A DNA stretch of 64,000 nucleotides from Solirubrobacteraceae bacterium (GTDB lineage Bacteria > Actinomycetota > Thermoleophilia > Solirubrobacterales > Solirubrobacteraceae): NCBI GenBank assembly GCA_031177685.1, contig JAPSGI010000017.1, positions 1 through 64,000 on the forward strand. Reading direction: 5' to 3'. The number at the start of each line of letters is the position of its first letter. The stretch's first letter is position 1. The translations under genes and the position numbers were made by a program. Below the pieces are notes generated by a model. The model ran no database searches, had not been told where the DNA came from, and was given only the letters and a program-made list of their open reading frames with translations. Positions 26,073 through 36,070 of the stretch are shown piece after piece.

Positions 26073-27878
26073 CTAGCCCGCGCGCGCCCCGCGCTCCATC
26101 GCCCGGTCCACCGCCGAGTCCAGCTCCGCCTTGCGCCCGGCTCGCTCGGCGGCCAGCTCGCCTACGGACGACGGCGCCTCGCGCATGGCCGCGGCGATGG
26201 CCCGGTCCAGGCGCGAGACCTCCAGCTGCAGCATCTGCACGTCCAGCGTGGCGCGGTCGCCGGGCTCGCGGGCGGCCCGCAGGGCCAGCTCGGCGACCAG
26301 GGAGGCGAGCTCGGGATCGTCCTCGGGCAGCCCGTCCGTGGGCGAGGAGAGATGCTCGCGCAGGTGCGCGGCGGCGCGGCGCACCGGCGCGCCGGTGAAG
26401 TGAGCATCCAGGTCGACCCGGCGCAGGGCGTCGCGCCCCGGCTCCGGGAGCGCGATGCACAGCGCCAGGAACGTGCGCTCGACCTCCTCGCGGGGGTCGA
26501 GGCGCGGCGGCGGCCCGGAGCGGGCCGGCTCGCCGGCGGCCGCCCGCCGCGGCGGCTCCTCGTCCGCGGGAGGCGGCGTCGAGAGGCGGGCCGCCAGGTT
26601 GGGCGGCAGGGCGAGCCGGCTGGCGGCCAGCTGGACGAGGTCCTCGCGCTCGACGTCCTCGTCCATCGTCCCGGTCACCCGCCAGACGTCCTTGAAGGCC
26701 CGGTTGCGTCCGTCGGTCGTGTCGAGGTCGGCCGTGACCAGGATGCGCTTGACCCGGAACGTCGCGATCGGGACGGCGCCCGCGAGCCGGGCGCGGATCG
26801 CCTCCGCGCCCTCGGCGGCCACCAGGTCCGCCGGGTCCGTGCCGGCCGGCAGCTCCACGATGTCGAAGCGCAGGTCGCGCGCGCGCTCCAGCCGCGAGGC
26901 GCGCAGCATCGCCTCCTGGCCGGCCGCGTCCGCGTCCAGCGCGATGTGCAGGGTGCCGCCGGGCCCGACCAGCCGCGCCACCTCGCCGATCTGGCGCTCG
27001 GTCAGCGACGTCCCCATCATCCCCACGGCGTTCTCGATCCCGGCCTGGTGCAGGGCGATCACGTCGGTGTAGCCCTCCACGAGCACGACCGACTGAGACT
27101 TGGCGGCCGCGGCCCGCGCCAGGTCGGCCGCGAACAGCTGCCGGCCCTTGTGGAACAGCTCCCCTTCCGGGGAGTTGAGGTACTTCGGGCGCTGGTCGTC
27201 GCGCAGGGCGCGACCGGCGAACCCGACCACGCGCCCGCGGTGGTCGGCCAGCGGGAACATCAGGCGCCCGCGAAACGGGTCGTAGACGCCGCCGCGCTGG
27301 CGCCCGCGCTTGACCAGCCCCGCGGCCAGCAGCTCCTCCTCGGAGTAGCCGCCCGCGCGCCAGCGCGTGACCATGTGGTCCCACGGCTTGGGCGCATACC
27401 CGACCCGGAAGCGGCGCAGCGTCTGCTCCTGCAGCCCGCGCCCGAGCAGGTACGCGCGCGCGTCGGAGGCCTCGGCGGCCTCCCACAGGTACCGGGCGTA
27501 GTAGGCGGCGGTGCGCTCCATCACCGCCTGCAGGCGCTCGCGGCGCTGGCGCCGGGCCGCCGCCTGCGGGTCCTCCTCCTCGCGCTCGAGCTCCACCCCG
27601 TAGCGGTCGGCCAGGAGCTCCAGCGCGCCGACGAAGTCCACGCCCTCGGTCTCCTGCACGAAGCGGAAGACGTCGCCGCCCGCCCCGCACCCGAAGCAGT
27701 GGTAGACCTTCTTGACCGGGTCGATCCCGAAGGACGGCGTGCGCTCCTCGTGAAACGGGCACAGGCCCTCGAGGCTGTTGGGACCGGCGCGGCGCAGCTC
27801 CGTGCGCGCGGACACCAGGTCCACCATGTCGACCGCGTCGCGCACGCGCTCCCGCGAGTCGTCGGTGTAGCGCGCCAT
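26073..27878 (-). CDS. dnaG: DNA primase
   Basis: Zinc finger CPFHEERTPSFGIDPVKKVYHCFGCGAGGDVFRFV; Toprim VVLVEGYTDVIALHQAGIENAVGMMGTSLTE, ALDADAAGQEA. Confidence 0.96.
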   Translation of the reverse strand: MARYTDDSRERVRDAVDMVDLVSARTELRRAGPNSLEGLCPFHEERTPSFGIDPVKKVYHCFGCGAGGDVFRFVQETEGVDFVGALELLADRYGVELEREEEDPQAAARRQRRERLQAVMERTAAYYARYLWEAAEASDARAYLLGRGLQEQTLRRFRVGYAPKPWDHMVTRWRAGGYSEEELLAAGLVKRGRQRGGVYDPFRGRLMFPLADHRGRVVGFAGRALRDDQRPKYLNSPEGELFHKGRQLFAADLARAAAAKSQSVVLVEGYTDVIALHQAGIENAVGMMGTSLTERQIGEVARLVGPGGTLHIALDADAAGQEAMLRASRLERARDLRFDIVELPAGTDPADLVAAEGAEAIRARLAGAVPIATFRVKRILVTADLDTTDGRNRAFKDVWRVTGTMDEDVEREDLVQLAASRLALPPNLAARLSTPPPADEEPPRRAAAGEPARSGPPPRLDPREEVERTFLALCIALPEPGRDALRRVDLDAHFTGAPVRRAAAHLREHLSSPTDGLPEDDPELASLVAELALRAAREPGDRATLDVQMLQLEVSRLDRAIAAAMREAPSSVGELAAERAGRKAELDSAVDRAMERGARAG

Positions 27879-28885
27879 CAGGGTGCGAAGGACCGCGGGA
27901 CGGCCATGTCCTCGAACTTCCGGATGCAGAAGCGGTCGGTCATGCCGGCGATCCAGTCGGTGACGCGCTCGGCGGCCGACGCGCCCTCGATCCCCGGGGG
28001 CGGATGCTCGACGTAGTGGTCGAACAGCGTGCGCAGGATCGTCTCGATGCGGGCGTGCTCGCGCCGCGCCTCGGGCGCGAGGTACACGCGATCGAACATG
28101 AAGGTCCGCAGGCGGTCCATCGCGCCGCCCACCTCCTCGCCCTGGACGATCTCGCCGGCCGCCGCGGAGTGCTCGACGAGATCGTGGACGAGGGTGTCGA
28201 TGCGCCGCGAGCCGCTCGGCCCCAGAACCGCGATCTCCTCCGCGGGCAGGTCCCCGGGCGAGAGCACGCCGGCGCGGACGGCGTCGTCGATGTCGTGGTT
28301 GATGTACGCGATGCGGTCGACCAGGCGCACGATCGCCCCCTCCTGGGTCGCGGGCCGCGGCGCGCGACCGGAGTGGCAGCGGATCCCGTCGCGCACCGGC
28401 AGGCATAGGTTGAGCCGCTCGAGCACGTCGACCACGCGCAGCGAGTGCTCGTAGTGGCGAAAGCCGGTCCCGAAGCGCTCGCGCAGGCAGTCGTCGAGCA
28501 CCGCCTCGCCGATGTGGCCGAAGGGCGGGTGGCCGAGGTCGTGGCCCAGGCCGATCGCCTCGACCAGGTCCTCGTTGAGGCGCAGCGCCCGCGCCACGGT
28601 GCGCGAGACCTGCGTCACCTCCAGCGTGTGGGTCAGGCGCGTGCGGTAGTGGTCGCCCTGGGGCGCCACGAAGACCTGCGTCTTGTGCTTGAGGCGCCGG
28701 AACGCCTTGGAGTGCACGATGCGGTCGCGATCGCGCTGGAACGGCGTGCGCAGCGAGCAGTCCTCCTCCGGCCGCTCCCGCACCGCCGGGTAGGAGCGCG
28801 CGGCCAGCGGCGACAGCGCCTCCTCGGCCTCGCGCACGCGCGCCTGGAAGCCGTCGGCTACCCCGCTGCTCAGTCCGGTTCCCAT
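27878..28885 (-). CDS. dgt: deoxyguanosinetriphosphate triphosphohydrolase-like protein
   Basis: RTPFQRDRDRIVHSKAFRRLKHKTQVF, RTRLTHTLEVTQVSRTVARAL, GLGHDLGHPPFGHIGE, YINHDIDDAVRAG. Confidence 0.94.
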   Translation of the reverse strand: MGTGLSSGVADGFQARVREAEEALSPLAARSYPAVRERPEEDCSLRTPFQRDRDRIVHSKAFRRLKHKTQVFVAPQGDHYRTRLTHTLEVTQVSRTVARALRLNEDLVEAIGLGHDLGHPPFGHIGEAVLDDCLRERFGTGFRHYEHSLRVVDVLERLNLCLPVRDGIRCHSGRAPRPATQEGAIVRLVDRIAYINHDIDDAVRAGVLSPGDLPAEEIAVLGPSGSRRIDTLVHDLVEHSAAAGEIVQGEEVGGAMDRLRTFMFDRVYLAPEARREHARIETILRTLFDHYVEHPPPGIEGASAAERVTDWIAGMTDRFCIRKFEDMAVPRSFAP

Positions 28886-31512
28886 GCCCGGATTCTCGCA
28901 GCCGCCTGGGCGGCAGCGACCCGAGCCACCGGGACGCGGTACGGCGAGCACGAGACGTAGTCCAGCCCGGACTCCGCGAAGAAGGCGATCGACTGCGGAT
29001 CGCCGCCGTGCTCGCCGCAGATCCCGAGCTTGAGGTCGAGTTTCTCCTTGCGTCCCAGCCACGCGCCCATGCGCACCAGCTGGCCCACGCCCGGCTCGTC
29101 GATCGCCTCGAACGGCGAGCGGTCGAGGATCCGCATGTCGATGTAGCGCGCGAGGATCTTGCCCTCGATGTCGTCGCGCGAGAAGCCGAGCGCGGTTTGG
29201 GTCAGGTCGTTCGTGCCGAAGGAGAAGAAGTCGGCGTGCCGCGCGATCCGGTCGGCCAAAAAGCACGCGCGCGGGAGCTCGATCATCGTGCCGACGCTGT
29301 AGTCCTCCAGGCCCTCCTCCTCGGCGGTGCGCACGATCAGCTCGCGCATCAGCTCCAGCTCGCGCTCGTAGTCGACCAGCGGCACCATGATCTCCACGTG
29401 CGGGGCGTGTCCGGTGCGCTCCCGCACGGCGCGGCCGCCCCGGGCGATGGCGCGCACCTGCATCTCGGAGATCTCGGGGTGCAGGATGCCCAGCCGCACG
29501 CCGCGCGTGCCCAGCATCGGGTTGGTCTCCGCCAGGGAGTGGACGCGCTCCAGCGTGTGCTCGAGCTCCTGGAGATCGTCGGACTGCTCGATGCGCGCGC
29601 GCTCGACGTCGCGCTCGACGTCCGCGGGGTGCGGGAGGAACTCGTGCAGGGGCGGGTCGAGCAGGCGGATCGTGACCGGCAGGCCCTCCATCGCCTCGAA
29701 GATGCCCTCGAAGTCCTCCTGCTGCAGGGGCAGCAGCTCGTCGAGCGCGGCGCGGCGCTCGTCGCGGTCGGCGGCCAGGATCATCGCGCGCATCTTCGGC
29801 GCGCGGTCGGCGGCCAGGAACATGTGCTCGGTGCGGCACAGGCCGATCCCCTGCGCCCCGAACTGGCGCGCCCGGCGCGCGTCGGCGGGCGTGTCCGCGT
29901 TGGTGCGCACGCCGAGCTCGCGGACCTCGTCCGCCCATGCGAGGACGGTGCGGAACTCCTCGGTGATCTCCGGCTCGATCAGCGGGACGTCGTCGACGGT
30001 GATCGTGCCGGTGGTGCCGTCGATGGCGATCCGGTCGCCCTCCGACAGCGTCGTGCCGTTCACGCTCACCGTGCCGGCGGACAGGTCGATCTCCAGGTCG
30101 GAGGCGCCGCACACGCACGGCCGTCCCATGCCCCGCGCCACGAGCGCGGCGTGCGAGGCCTTGCCGCCCTCGCTGGTGAGGATCCCGCGCGCGGCGTCGA
30201 AGCCGGCCACGTCGTCGGCCTCGGTGAAGGGGCGGACGAGGACGACCTCCCGGCCCTCCCCCGCCGCGCGCACCGCGGCGCCGGCGGTGAACACGATCTC
30301 GCCCTTGGCGGCGCCCGGGGAAGCGGCCACGCCGCGCGCCAGCACCTCGTAGTCCACCTGCGGGTCGAACGTCGGGTGCAGCAGGGCGTCCAGGGCGGCG
30401 GCGTCGATGGTGAGCAGCGCCTCGGGTTTGGTGAGGAGGCCCTCCTCCACCGCGTCGACCGCGAAGCGGACCGCCGCCTGCGCGGGGCGCTTGGCGGCGC
30501 GCGTCTGCAGGAGGTACAGGCGCCCCTCCTCGATCGTGAACTCCGTGTCCTGCATGTCCTTGTAGTGGCACTCCAGGGTGCGCAGGATGTCCATCAGCTC
30601 GCGGTGGGCGTCGGGCAGCTCGTCGGCCAGGCGGGCGATGTCGAGCGTGTTGCGCACGCCCGAGACGACGTCCTCGCCCTGAGCGTCGATGAGGAAGTCC
30701 CCGGACGGCTCGGGCGCGCCGGTGACCTCGTCGCGGCTGAAGGCCACGCCCGAGCCCGAGGTCGGGCCCTTGTTGCCGAACACCATCTGCTGGACGTTGA
30801 CCGCGGTCCCCCACTCGTCGGGGATGCCGTTCAGCCGCCGGTAGGCCACCGCACGCTCGCCCGACCACGAGTCGAAGACGGCACGGATGGCGTGGCGCAG
30901 CTGCTCGCGCGGGTCGGCCGGGAACTCCTCGCCGGTCTCCTCGCGGTAGATGCTCCGGAACGTCCCGGTCAGCTCGCGCAGCGCGTCGACGTCGAGCTCG
31001 GTGTCCTGCTTGACCTCGCGGTCGCGCTTGGCCGCCTTGATCGCGTCCTCGTAGCGCTCGCCGCGGATGCCACGCACCACGTTGCCGAACATCTGCACGA
31101 AGCGCCGGAACGAGTCCCAGGCGAAGCGCTCGTTGCCGGTCGCGCGGGCCAGGCCCTCGACGGAGCGGTCGTTGAGGCCCAGGTTCAGCACCGTGTCCAG
31201 CATCCCGGGCATCGACTCCCGCGCGCCGCTGCGCACGGAGACGAGCAGCGGGTCCTCGGGATCGCCCAGGCGCCGGCCGGCGCGCTCCTCGAGCTTCGCC
31301 AGGGCCTCGTCGACCTGCTCCTCCAGGCCAGGCGGCTCGGTCCCCTCGCGCATGTACTCCACGCACGCCTCGGTGGTGATCGTGAACCCGGCCGGGACGC
31401 GGTCCGGGCCCAGCACGCGCGTCATCTCGGCGAGGTTGGCGCCCTTGCCTCCGAGGAGCTCGCGCTGGTCCGCCGATCCTTCGGAGAACTCGTAGACGTA
31501 CTTGGTCGGCAA
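28870..31512 (-). CDS. ppdK: pyruvate, phosphate dikinase
   Basis: KYVYEFSEGSADQRELLGGKGANLAEM, swivelling His region LTSEGGKASHAALVARGMGRPCVCG, QGIGLCRTEHMFLAADR, FFSFGTNDLTQTALGFSRDD. Confidence 0.96.
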   Translation of the reverse strand: MPTKYVYEFSEGSADQRELLGGKGANLAEMTRVLGPDRVPAGFTITTEACVEYMREGTEPPGLEEQVDEALAKLEERAGRRLGDPEDPLLVSVRSGARESMPGMLDTVLNLGLNDRSVEGLARATGNERFAWDSFRRFVQMFGNVVRGIRGERYEDAIKAAKRDREVKQDTELDVDALRELTGTFRSIYREETGEEFPADPREQLRHAIRAVFDSWSGERAVAYRRLNGIPDEWGTAVNVQQMVFGNKGPTSGSGVAFSRDEVTGAPEPSGDFLIDAQGEDVVSGVRNTLDIARLADELPDAHRELMDILRTLECHYKDMQDTEFTIEEGRLYLLQTRAAKRPAQAAVRFAVDAVEEGLLTKPEALLTIDAAALDALLHPTFDPQVDYEVLARGVAASPGAAKGEIVFTAGAAVRAAGEGREVVLVRPFTEADDVAGFDAARGILTSEGGKASHAALVARGMGRPCVCGASDLEIDLSAGTVSVNGTTLSEGDRIAIDGTTGTITVDDVPLIEPEITEEFRTVLAWADEVRELGVRTNADTPADARRARQFGAQGIGLCRTEHMFLAADRAPKMRAMILAADRDERRAALDELLPLQQEDFEGIFEAMEGLPVTIRLLDPPLHEFLPHPADVERDVERARIEQSDDLQELEHTLERVHSLAETNPMLGTRGVRLGILHPEISEMQVRAIARGGRAVRERTGHAPHVEIMVPLVDYERELELMRELIVRTAEEEGLEDYSVGTMIELPRACFLADRIARHADFFSFGTNDLTQTALGFSRDDIEGKILARYIDMRILDRSPFEAIDEPGVGQLVRMGAWLGRKEKLDLKLGICGEHGGDPQSIAFFAESGLDYVSCSPYRVPVARVAAAQAAARIRAWEPD

Positions 31513-31524
31513 GGCCGCGCGATT

Positions 31525-32241
31525 CTACGCCGCCGGCCTCCAGCGGACGTGGGCGTGGTGCTCGAGCGTCTCGCCGATCGCGCGCTCGGCCTGGCGCAGG
31601 GCGCGGTCGGTGGCGGCGGGGGCGTCGGCGAGGGGCCGGCCGAGCGCCTCGACGAGGAACTCGTGGGCGTCGGCGTCCAGCGGGAAGGCGGAAGCCTCGC
31701 AGGCGCCGCAGACCACTCCGCCGGCCGCGCCGGAGAAGCCCGACAGGTGGTCGCGCTCGCCGCAGGAGGCGCAGGCGTCCAGGTGCGGCGCGAGGCCCGC
31801 GGCGACGAGCAGCTTGAGGCGAAACGCGAGCTGGTTGGCGCGTCCGGCGCACGCGGGAGCGCGGTCCAGCAGGGCGAGCTGGTTGCGCAGGAGGTGGAAG
31901 ACCTGCGGGTTGGGGTCGTCGGTCTCGAACAGCCGCGCGACGGCGTCGCAGGCGCGCGCGGCGGAGTCCAGCGCCGCGCGGTCCTCGCGCAGTCGCGGGT
32001 GGGCGGCCACCGTCTCGGCGGAGGTGACCGTGAGCAGGTCGCCGCGACCCTCGTAGAGGATCAGGCGCAGGTGGAAGAAGGGCTCCAGCCGCCCGCCGAA
32101 GCGACTGCGCGCCTTGCGCGCGCCTTTGGCGATCGCGCCGACGCGTCCGCGGTGCGGGGTATAGAGGTGCAGGACCCGGTCGCCCTCGCCGTAGCGGATC
32201 GAGCGCAGGACCACGGCCTCGGTCTTGAGCGAGCCGGCCAT
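31525..32241 (-). CDS. recO: DNA repair protein RecO
   Basis: KTEAVVLRSIRYGEGDRVLHLYTPHRGRVGAIAKGARKARSRFGGRLEPF; Cys motif CASCGERD...GVVCGAC. Confidence 0.92.
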   Translation of the reverse strand: MAGSLKTEAVVLRSIRYGEGDRVLHLYTPHRGRVGAIAKGARKARSRFGGRLEPFFHLRLILYEGRGDLLTVTSAETVAAHPRLREDRAALDSAARACDAVARLFETDDPNPQVFHLLRNQLALLDRAPACAGRANQLAFRLKLLVAAGLAPHLDACASCGERDHLSGFSGAAGGVVCGACEASAFPLDADAHEFLVEALGRPLADAPAATDRALRQAERAIGETLEHHAHVRWRPAA

Positions 32242-32259
32242 GGCTACGCTTCTTGGAGC

Positions 32260-32514
32260 ATGAAGAAGGTCATCGTCTACACCACCGTCCCCTGCGCTCG
32301 CTGCGGGAACGCCAAGGAGATCCTCGACCGCTACGGCGCCGAGTACGAGGAGGTCAATCTGGCAAAGGACCCGGACGGCCGGGCGCAGCTGGTCGCGCGG
32401 ACGGGGCTGATGACCTTCCCGCAGATCGTCATCGGAGGCCGCACGGTCGGCGGCCTGGACGACCTGCGCGCCGCCGACGAGCGCGGCGAGCTGGCCGAGC
32501 TCCTGGCCGCCTGA
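32260..32514 (+). CDS. glutaredoxin
   Basis: MKKVIVYTTVPCARCGNAKEILDRYGAEYEEVNLAKDPDGRAQLVARTGLMTFPQIVIGGRTVGGLDDL (CARC active site). Confidence 0.93.
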   Translation: MKKVIVYTTVPCARCGNAKEILDRYGAEYEEVNLAKDPDGRAQLVARTGLMTFPQIVIGGRTVGGLDDLRAADERGELAELLAA

Positions 32515-32520
32515 CCCGCG

Positions 32521-32562
32521 ACTGGAGCGTTTTGGGGGCTATGACCCCCAAAAGGGTCCAGT
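32521..32562. terminator. two-tier hairpin, probable bidirectional terminator
   Basis: ACTGGA-GCG-TTTTGGGGG-CTATGA-CCCCCAAAA-GGG-TCCAGT between convergent genes. Confidence 0.75.
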
Positions 32563-32565
32563 CGC

Positions 32566-34029
32566 TCAGCGGCGGACGATCGTGAAGCGGGCGCGGCTGG
32601 GGCGGGAGATGTTGCCGGCGGCGTCGCGGGCCGTGGCCGTGGCCCGGTAGCGGCCGGGTGGCAGCGCGCGGCGGCCGATCCGGCCGGTGAAGGCGACGGC
32701 GTTGGGACCCTGGCGGCCCTGGCGGCGCAGGGTCCCGCGGGCGATCCAGCGCGTGCAGCGCGGGCGCTTGCGGTTGGCGCGCGTCGGGCGCCGGCACGCG
32801 CGGCCGACCCGCCGCCCGGGCGCCGCCCGTGCGATGACGATCCTCACCGCGGCGGGCTCGGACAGGATGAAGCGCAGCGTGGTCCCCACGGGGATGCGTC
32901 GCCGCGCCCGCGCCGACACCGGGGTCGCCCGCGCGCCCACGCGGAAGCGAGCCGGCACGGCGGTCAGCCGGCGGTCGAAGGTGGGCGGGGCCCGGTCGGC
33001 GACCGTCCCGGGCCCGCCGCCGCCCGGGCCGCCGGGCCCCCCGGGACCGCCGCCGGAGCCCGGCGTGTCCAGCGTCAGGCGGGCGATCTTGCCCGCCTTC
33101 TCCTCGGTGAACCACAGCGCGCCGTCGGGCCCCACCGTGATCCCGCGCGGCTGGCTGTCCGGCGTGGGGATGGGAAACTCGGTCAGGACGCCGTCCGTGG
33201 TCATGCGACCGATCAGGTTGCCGGCCAGCTGCGTGAACCACAGCGCGCCGTCCGGGCCGGCCACGATGTCGCTCGGCCTGCGGTCGGCCGGCAGGGGGAA
33301 GCGTGTCCACGTGCCGGCCGTCGTGACGCGGTAGATCGCGCTGCCGGTGAAGTCGGTGGTCCACAGGTTGCCGTCTGGCCCCAGCGCCATGCGGAACGGG
33401 TGCGAGCCGACCGCGAGGTCGTACTTCGTGAAGGGATTCCCGGGAATCCAGCGGCGGACCGATCCCTCGGTGTACGAGGGCATCCACACGTGGCTGTTGG
33501 GCAGCGTCACGAGGTCGGTGAAGCCGGAGCCGACCGGCCCGGACGGACCCGAGCAGTTCATGGACGACGCCGGCCAGTTGTTCGGGCTGGCGAAATGGCA
33601 GACGAGGTTGGCGTACCCACCCGCGGAGGTTGCGGTGGCGAAGTGGAAGTTGCCGTTGATCTCGGTGAGGCCGAACGTCGTGGTCTCCGCGGTCCGCGAC
33701 TCGAGGAAGCCGTTCGGACGGCGCCGTGTCACCTTGTTGCCCTCGCTCCAGTACACGTTCCCGTCGCTGGCCGTCATCACGTCGAAGGGGTCGGCGGTCA
33801 CGGGCAGCGGCGGGACGCGGTCTCCGGCCGTCGAGATCCGGCCGATGCCCCGGCTGGTGCCTACGTCGGTGAACCACAGCAGTCCGTCGGGCCCGGTGGT
33901 GATGAAGTACGGCTTGTGGACGCCCTGCGCCGTCCCGGCCTCCACGGGGAATTCGGTGATCGTCACCGCCCCGGCCGGAGACGCGAATGCGAGCGTGAGG
34001 AGAGCCGCCAGCCCCAGGCGCCGTCCCAT
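32566..34029 (-). CDS. secreted Vgb/NHL-like beta-propeller protein with Gly/Pro linker and C-terminal Ig-like domain
   Basis: Signal peptide; repeated GPDGxLWFT motifs; GSGGGPGGPGGPGGGGPG linker; C-terminal FILSEPAAVRIVIARAAPGRRVGRACRRPT...PGRYRATATARDAAGNIS. Confidence 0.88.
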   Translation of the reverse strand: MGRRLGLAALLTLAFASPAGAVTITEFPVEAGTAQGVHKPYFITTGPDGLLWFTDVGTSRGIGRISTAGDRVPPLPVTADPFDVMTASDGNVYWSEGNKVTRRRPNGFLESRTAETTTFGLTEINGNFHFATATSAGGYANLVCHFASPNNWPASSMNCSGPSGPVGSGFTDLVTLPNSHVWMPSYTEGSVRRWIPGNPFTKYDLAVGSHPFRMALGPDGNLWTTDFTGSAIYRVTTAGTWTRFPLPADRRPSDIVAGPDGALWFTQLAGNLIGRMTTDGVLTEFPIPTPDSQPRGITVGPDGALWFTEEKAGKIARLTLDTPGSGGGPGGPGGPGGGGPGTVADRAPPTFDRRLTAVPARFRVGARATPVSARARRRIPVGTTLRFILSEPAAVRIVIARAAPGRRVGRACRRPTRANRKRPRCTRWIARGTLRRQGRQGPNAVAFTGRIGRRALPPGRYRATATARDAAGNISRPSRARFTIVRR

Positions 34030-34036
34030 CAGCCGA

Positions 34037-34885
34037 CTATAACGCCGTTCGCCGGGGCGCCCGCTGGCAGCGGGGGCAGGCGTAGGTGCCCCGGCCGGCG
34101 GCCGTGAGCTTGCGGATGCGGGTGCCGCAGCGTGGGCAGGGCTCGTCCTCGCGGCGGTGGACGAGGAACTCCTCCTGGAAGGACCCGCGCGCGCCGTCGG
34201 GGTCGCGGTAGTCGTCGATCGACGCGCCGTCGGCGGCCAGTCCCGCGCTCAGCGCCTCCAGCACGCCCGCGTGGACGGCCCTCCATTGCGGACGGGTGAG
34301 CCGGCGCGCCTCGCGCAGGGGATGCACGCGCGCGCGGAACAGCGCCTCGTCGGCGTAGATGTTCCCCACGCCCGCGACGCGGCGCTGGTCGAGCAGGAAC
34401 GCCTTGACGGGCGTGCGCGAGAGGCGGCCGAGTGCGTGCAGGTGCGACGGCGTGAACGCGGGATCGAAGGGCTCCAGGCCCAGGCGGGCGGCGAAGAACG
34501 ACTCCAGATCCGCGCGCCCGCGCGCCAGCTCGCCGGTCCCGAAGCGGCGCGGGTCGTCGAACACGAGGCGGTGCCCGTCGTCCAGCGCGATCCTGACGCG
34601 GACGTGGGCCGGCTCGGGCGCCGGGTCGTAGAGGACCGCGCCCGTCATGCGCAGGTGCTGGACGAGGTACAGCTCGGGATCGAGCTCCCAGACCAGGTAC
34701 TTGCCGCGCCGGCCCAGGCGCCGCAAACGGCGGCCGGTCAGAGCGGCTGAAACCTGGCGCGGTGTCAGGGGCCGCGGCCAGCGCGGGTCCAGGACCTGCA
34801 CCCGCGCGAGCACCCGCCCCTCCACCCGCGGAGCCAGCCGCCGCCTGATCGTCTCCACCTCGGGCAGCTCAGGCAGGACCACCAC
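34037..34885 (-). CDS. mutM: formamidopyrimidine-DNA glycosylase
   Basis: LPELPEVETIRRRLAPRVEGR; AGVGNIYADEALFRARVHP; zinc finger CPRCGTRIRKLTAAGRGTYACPRCQ. Confidence 0.95.
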   Translation of the reverse strand: MVVLPELPEVETIRRRLAPRVEGRVLARVQVLDPRWPRPLTPRQVSAALTGRRLRRLGRRGKYLVWELDPELYLVQHLRMTGAVLYDPAPEPAHVRVRIALDDGHRLVFDDPRRFGTGELARGRADLESFFAARLGLEPFDPAFTPSHLHALGRLSRTPVKAFLLDQRRVAGVGNIYADEALFRARVHPLREARRLTRPQWRAVHAGVLEALSAGLAADGASIDDYRDPDGARGSFQEEFLVHRREDEPCPRCGTRIRKLTAAGRGTYACPRCQRAPRRTAL

Positions 34886-34918
34886 CCCCGCACCGGACCA
34901 CCCCTGAATGCCGCAGCT

Positions 34919-36070
34919 TCACGAGACGAAGCTCTCGCCGGGAAGGTCCGCACCCCGGCCCGTGAGCCAGTCCAAGACCGAGGCGCCGACGTCCGCCAAG
35001 GGCCCGTCATGCCGCCGTCCCCGGTGACCCGCAAACGAGGCGAGCAGAGGCGCGTACTCGCGCGTGTGATCGGTCCCCGCAGTGGTGGGATCGCACCCGT
35101 GGTCGGCGGTCAGGACGAACAGATCCTCGGGCCGCAAACGCTCGCGGCAGCGCGCGACGAAAGAATCGATCTCGCGCAGGGCGCGCGCGAAGCCCGGCAC
35201 GTCCTTGCGGTGGCCGTAGACCTGATCGGTCTCGACCAGGTTCACGAAGGCGAGCCCGCAATCCAGCTCGTCCAGCAGCCGTTCGACCGCGTCGAAGGCG
35301 ACCGCGTTGGTGGGACCGGGGTGCGAGATGTCGACGCCGACGCCGGCCATCAGCTGACCGGCCTTGCCGACGGCGTGGACCGGGACGCCGGCGTCATGCA
35401 CCTCCTCGAGGTAGGAGCGCCCCGGCGGGCGCACCGAGAAGTCGCGCCGCCCGTGGGTCCGCGTGAACGAGCCGGGCGGGCCCTGGAAGGGCCGCGCGAT
35501 CACCCGGCCCACCGCGTGCTCGCCGGACATCACGTCGCGCGCCGTCGCGCACGCCGCGTACAGCTCGTCCGGGGCGACCACGTCCACGTGCGCGGCGATC
35601 TGCAGGACGGAGTCCACGCTCGTGTAGACGATGAGGCGGCCGGTGCGCAGGTGCTCCTCGCCGTAGCGCAGGATCGCCTCCACGCCTTCGGCCGTGTGGT
35701 TGCCCAGGATCCCGCGACCCGTGCGCTCGGTCAGCGCGTCGACGATCTCCGGCGGAAAGCCGTCCGGGTAGGTGGGCAGCGGCCGCGGCGTCACCACGCC
35801 CATCAGCTCCCAGTGCCCGGTCGTGGAGTCCTTGCCGGGCCCCAGCGGGTGCAGGCGGCCGTGGAGCACCGGCTCCGGAGCGCGCGCCACGCCGCGCAGC
35901 GGCGCCACGCAACCAAGTCCGAGCCCCTCCAGCGCCGGCAGCTCGAACCCGCCCACGGCCTCGGCCAGGTGCCCCAGCGTGTCCGCCCCGGCGTCGCCGT
36001 ACTCGGCCGCGTCGGGCAGGGCACCGACCCCGCAGGCGTCCAGCACGACGACGAACGCGCGGCGGCTCAC
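34919..36070 (-). CDS. deoB: phosphopentomutase
   Basis: FVVVLDACGVGALPDAAEYGDAGADTLGHLAE, GKDSTTGHWELMG, VYTSVDSVLQIAAH, LTADHGCDPTTAGTDHTREYAPLLA. Confidence 0.95.
   Translation of the reverse strand: MSRRAFVVVLDACGVGALPDAAEYGDAGADTLGHLAEAVGGFELPALEGLGLGCVAPLRGVARAPEPVLHGRLHPLGPGKDSTTGHWELMGVVTPRPLPTYPDGFPPEIVDALTERTGRGILGNHTAEGVEAILRYGEEHLRTGRLIVYTSVDSVLQIAAHVDVVAPDELYAACATARDVMSGEHAVGRVIARPFQGPPGSFTRTHGRRDFSVRPPGRSYLEEVHDAGVPVHAVGKAGQLMAGVGVDISHPGPTNAVAFDAVERLLDELDCGLAFVNLVETDQVYGHRKDVPGFARALREIDSFVARCRERLRPEDLFVLTADHGCDPTTAGTDHTREYAPLLASFAGHRGRRHDGPLADVGASVLDWLTGRGADLPGESFVS

Noticed and set aside
27878-31852. 1324-aa minus ORF as a giant fusion protein
   Set aside because: Only the last ~335 codons (dgt) look coding; the upstream part is off-frame sequence of ppdK.
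29008-32514. 1168-aa plus-strand ORF
   Set aside because: Antisense to ppdK and recO; only its very end is real, being the glutaredoxin gene annotated separately.
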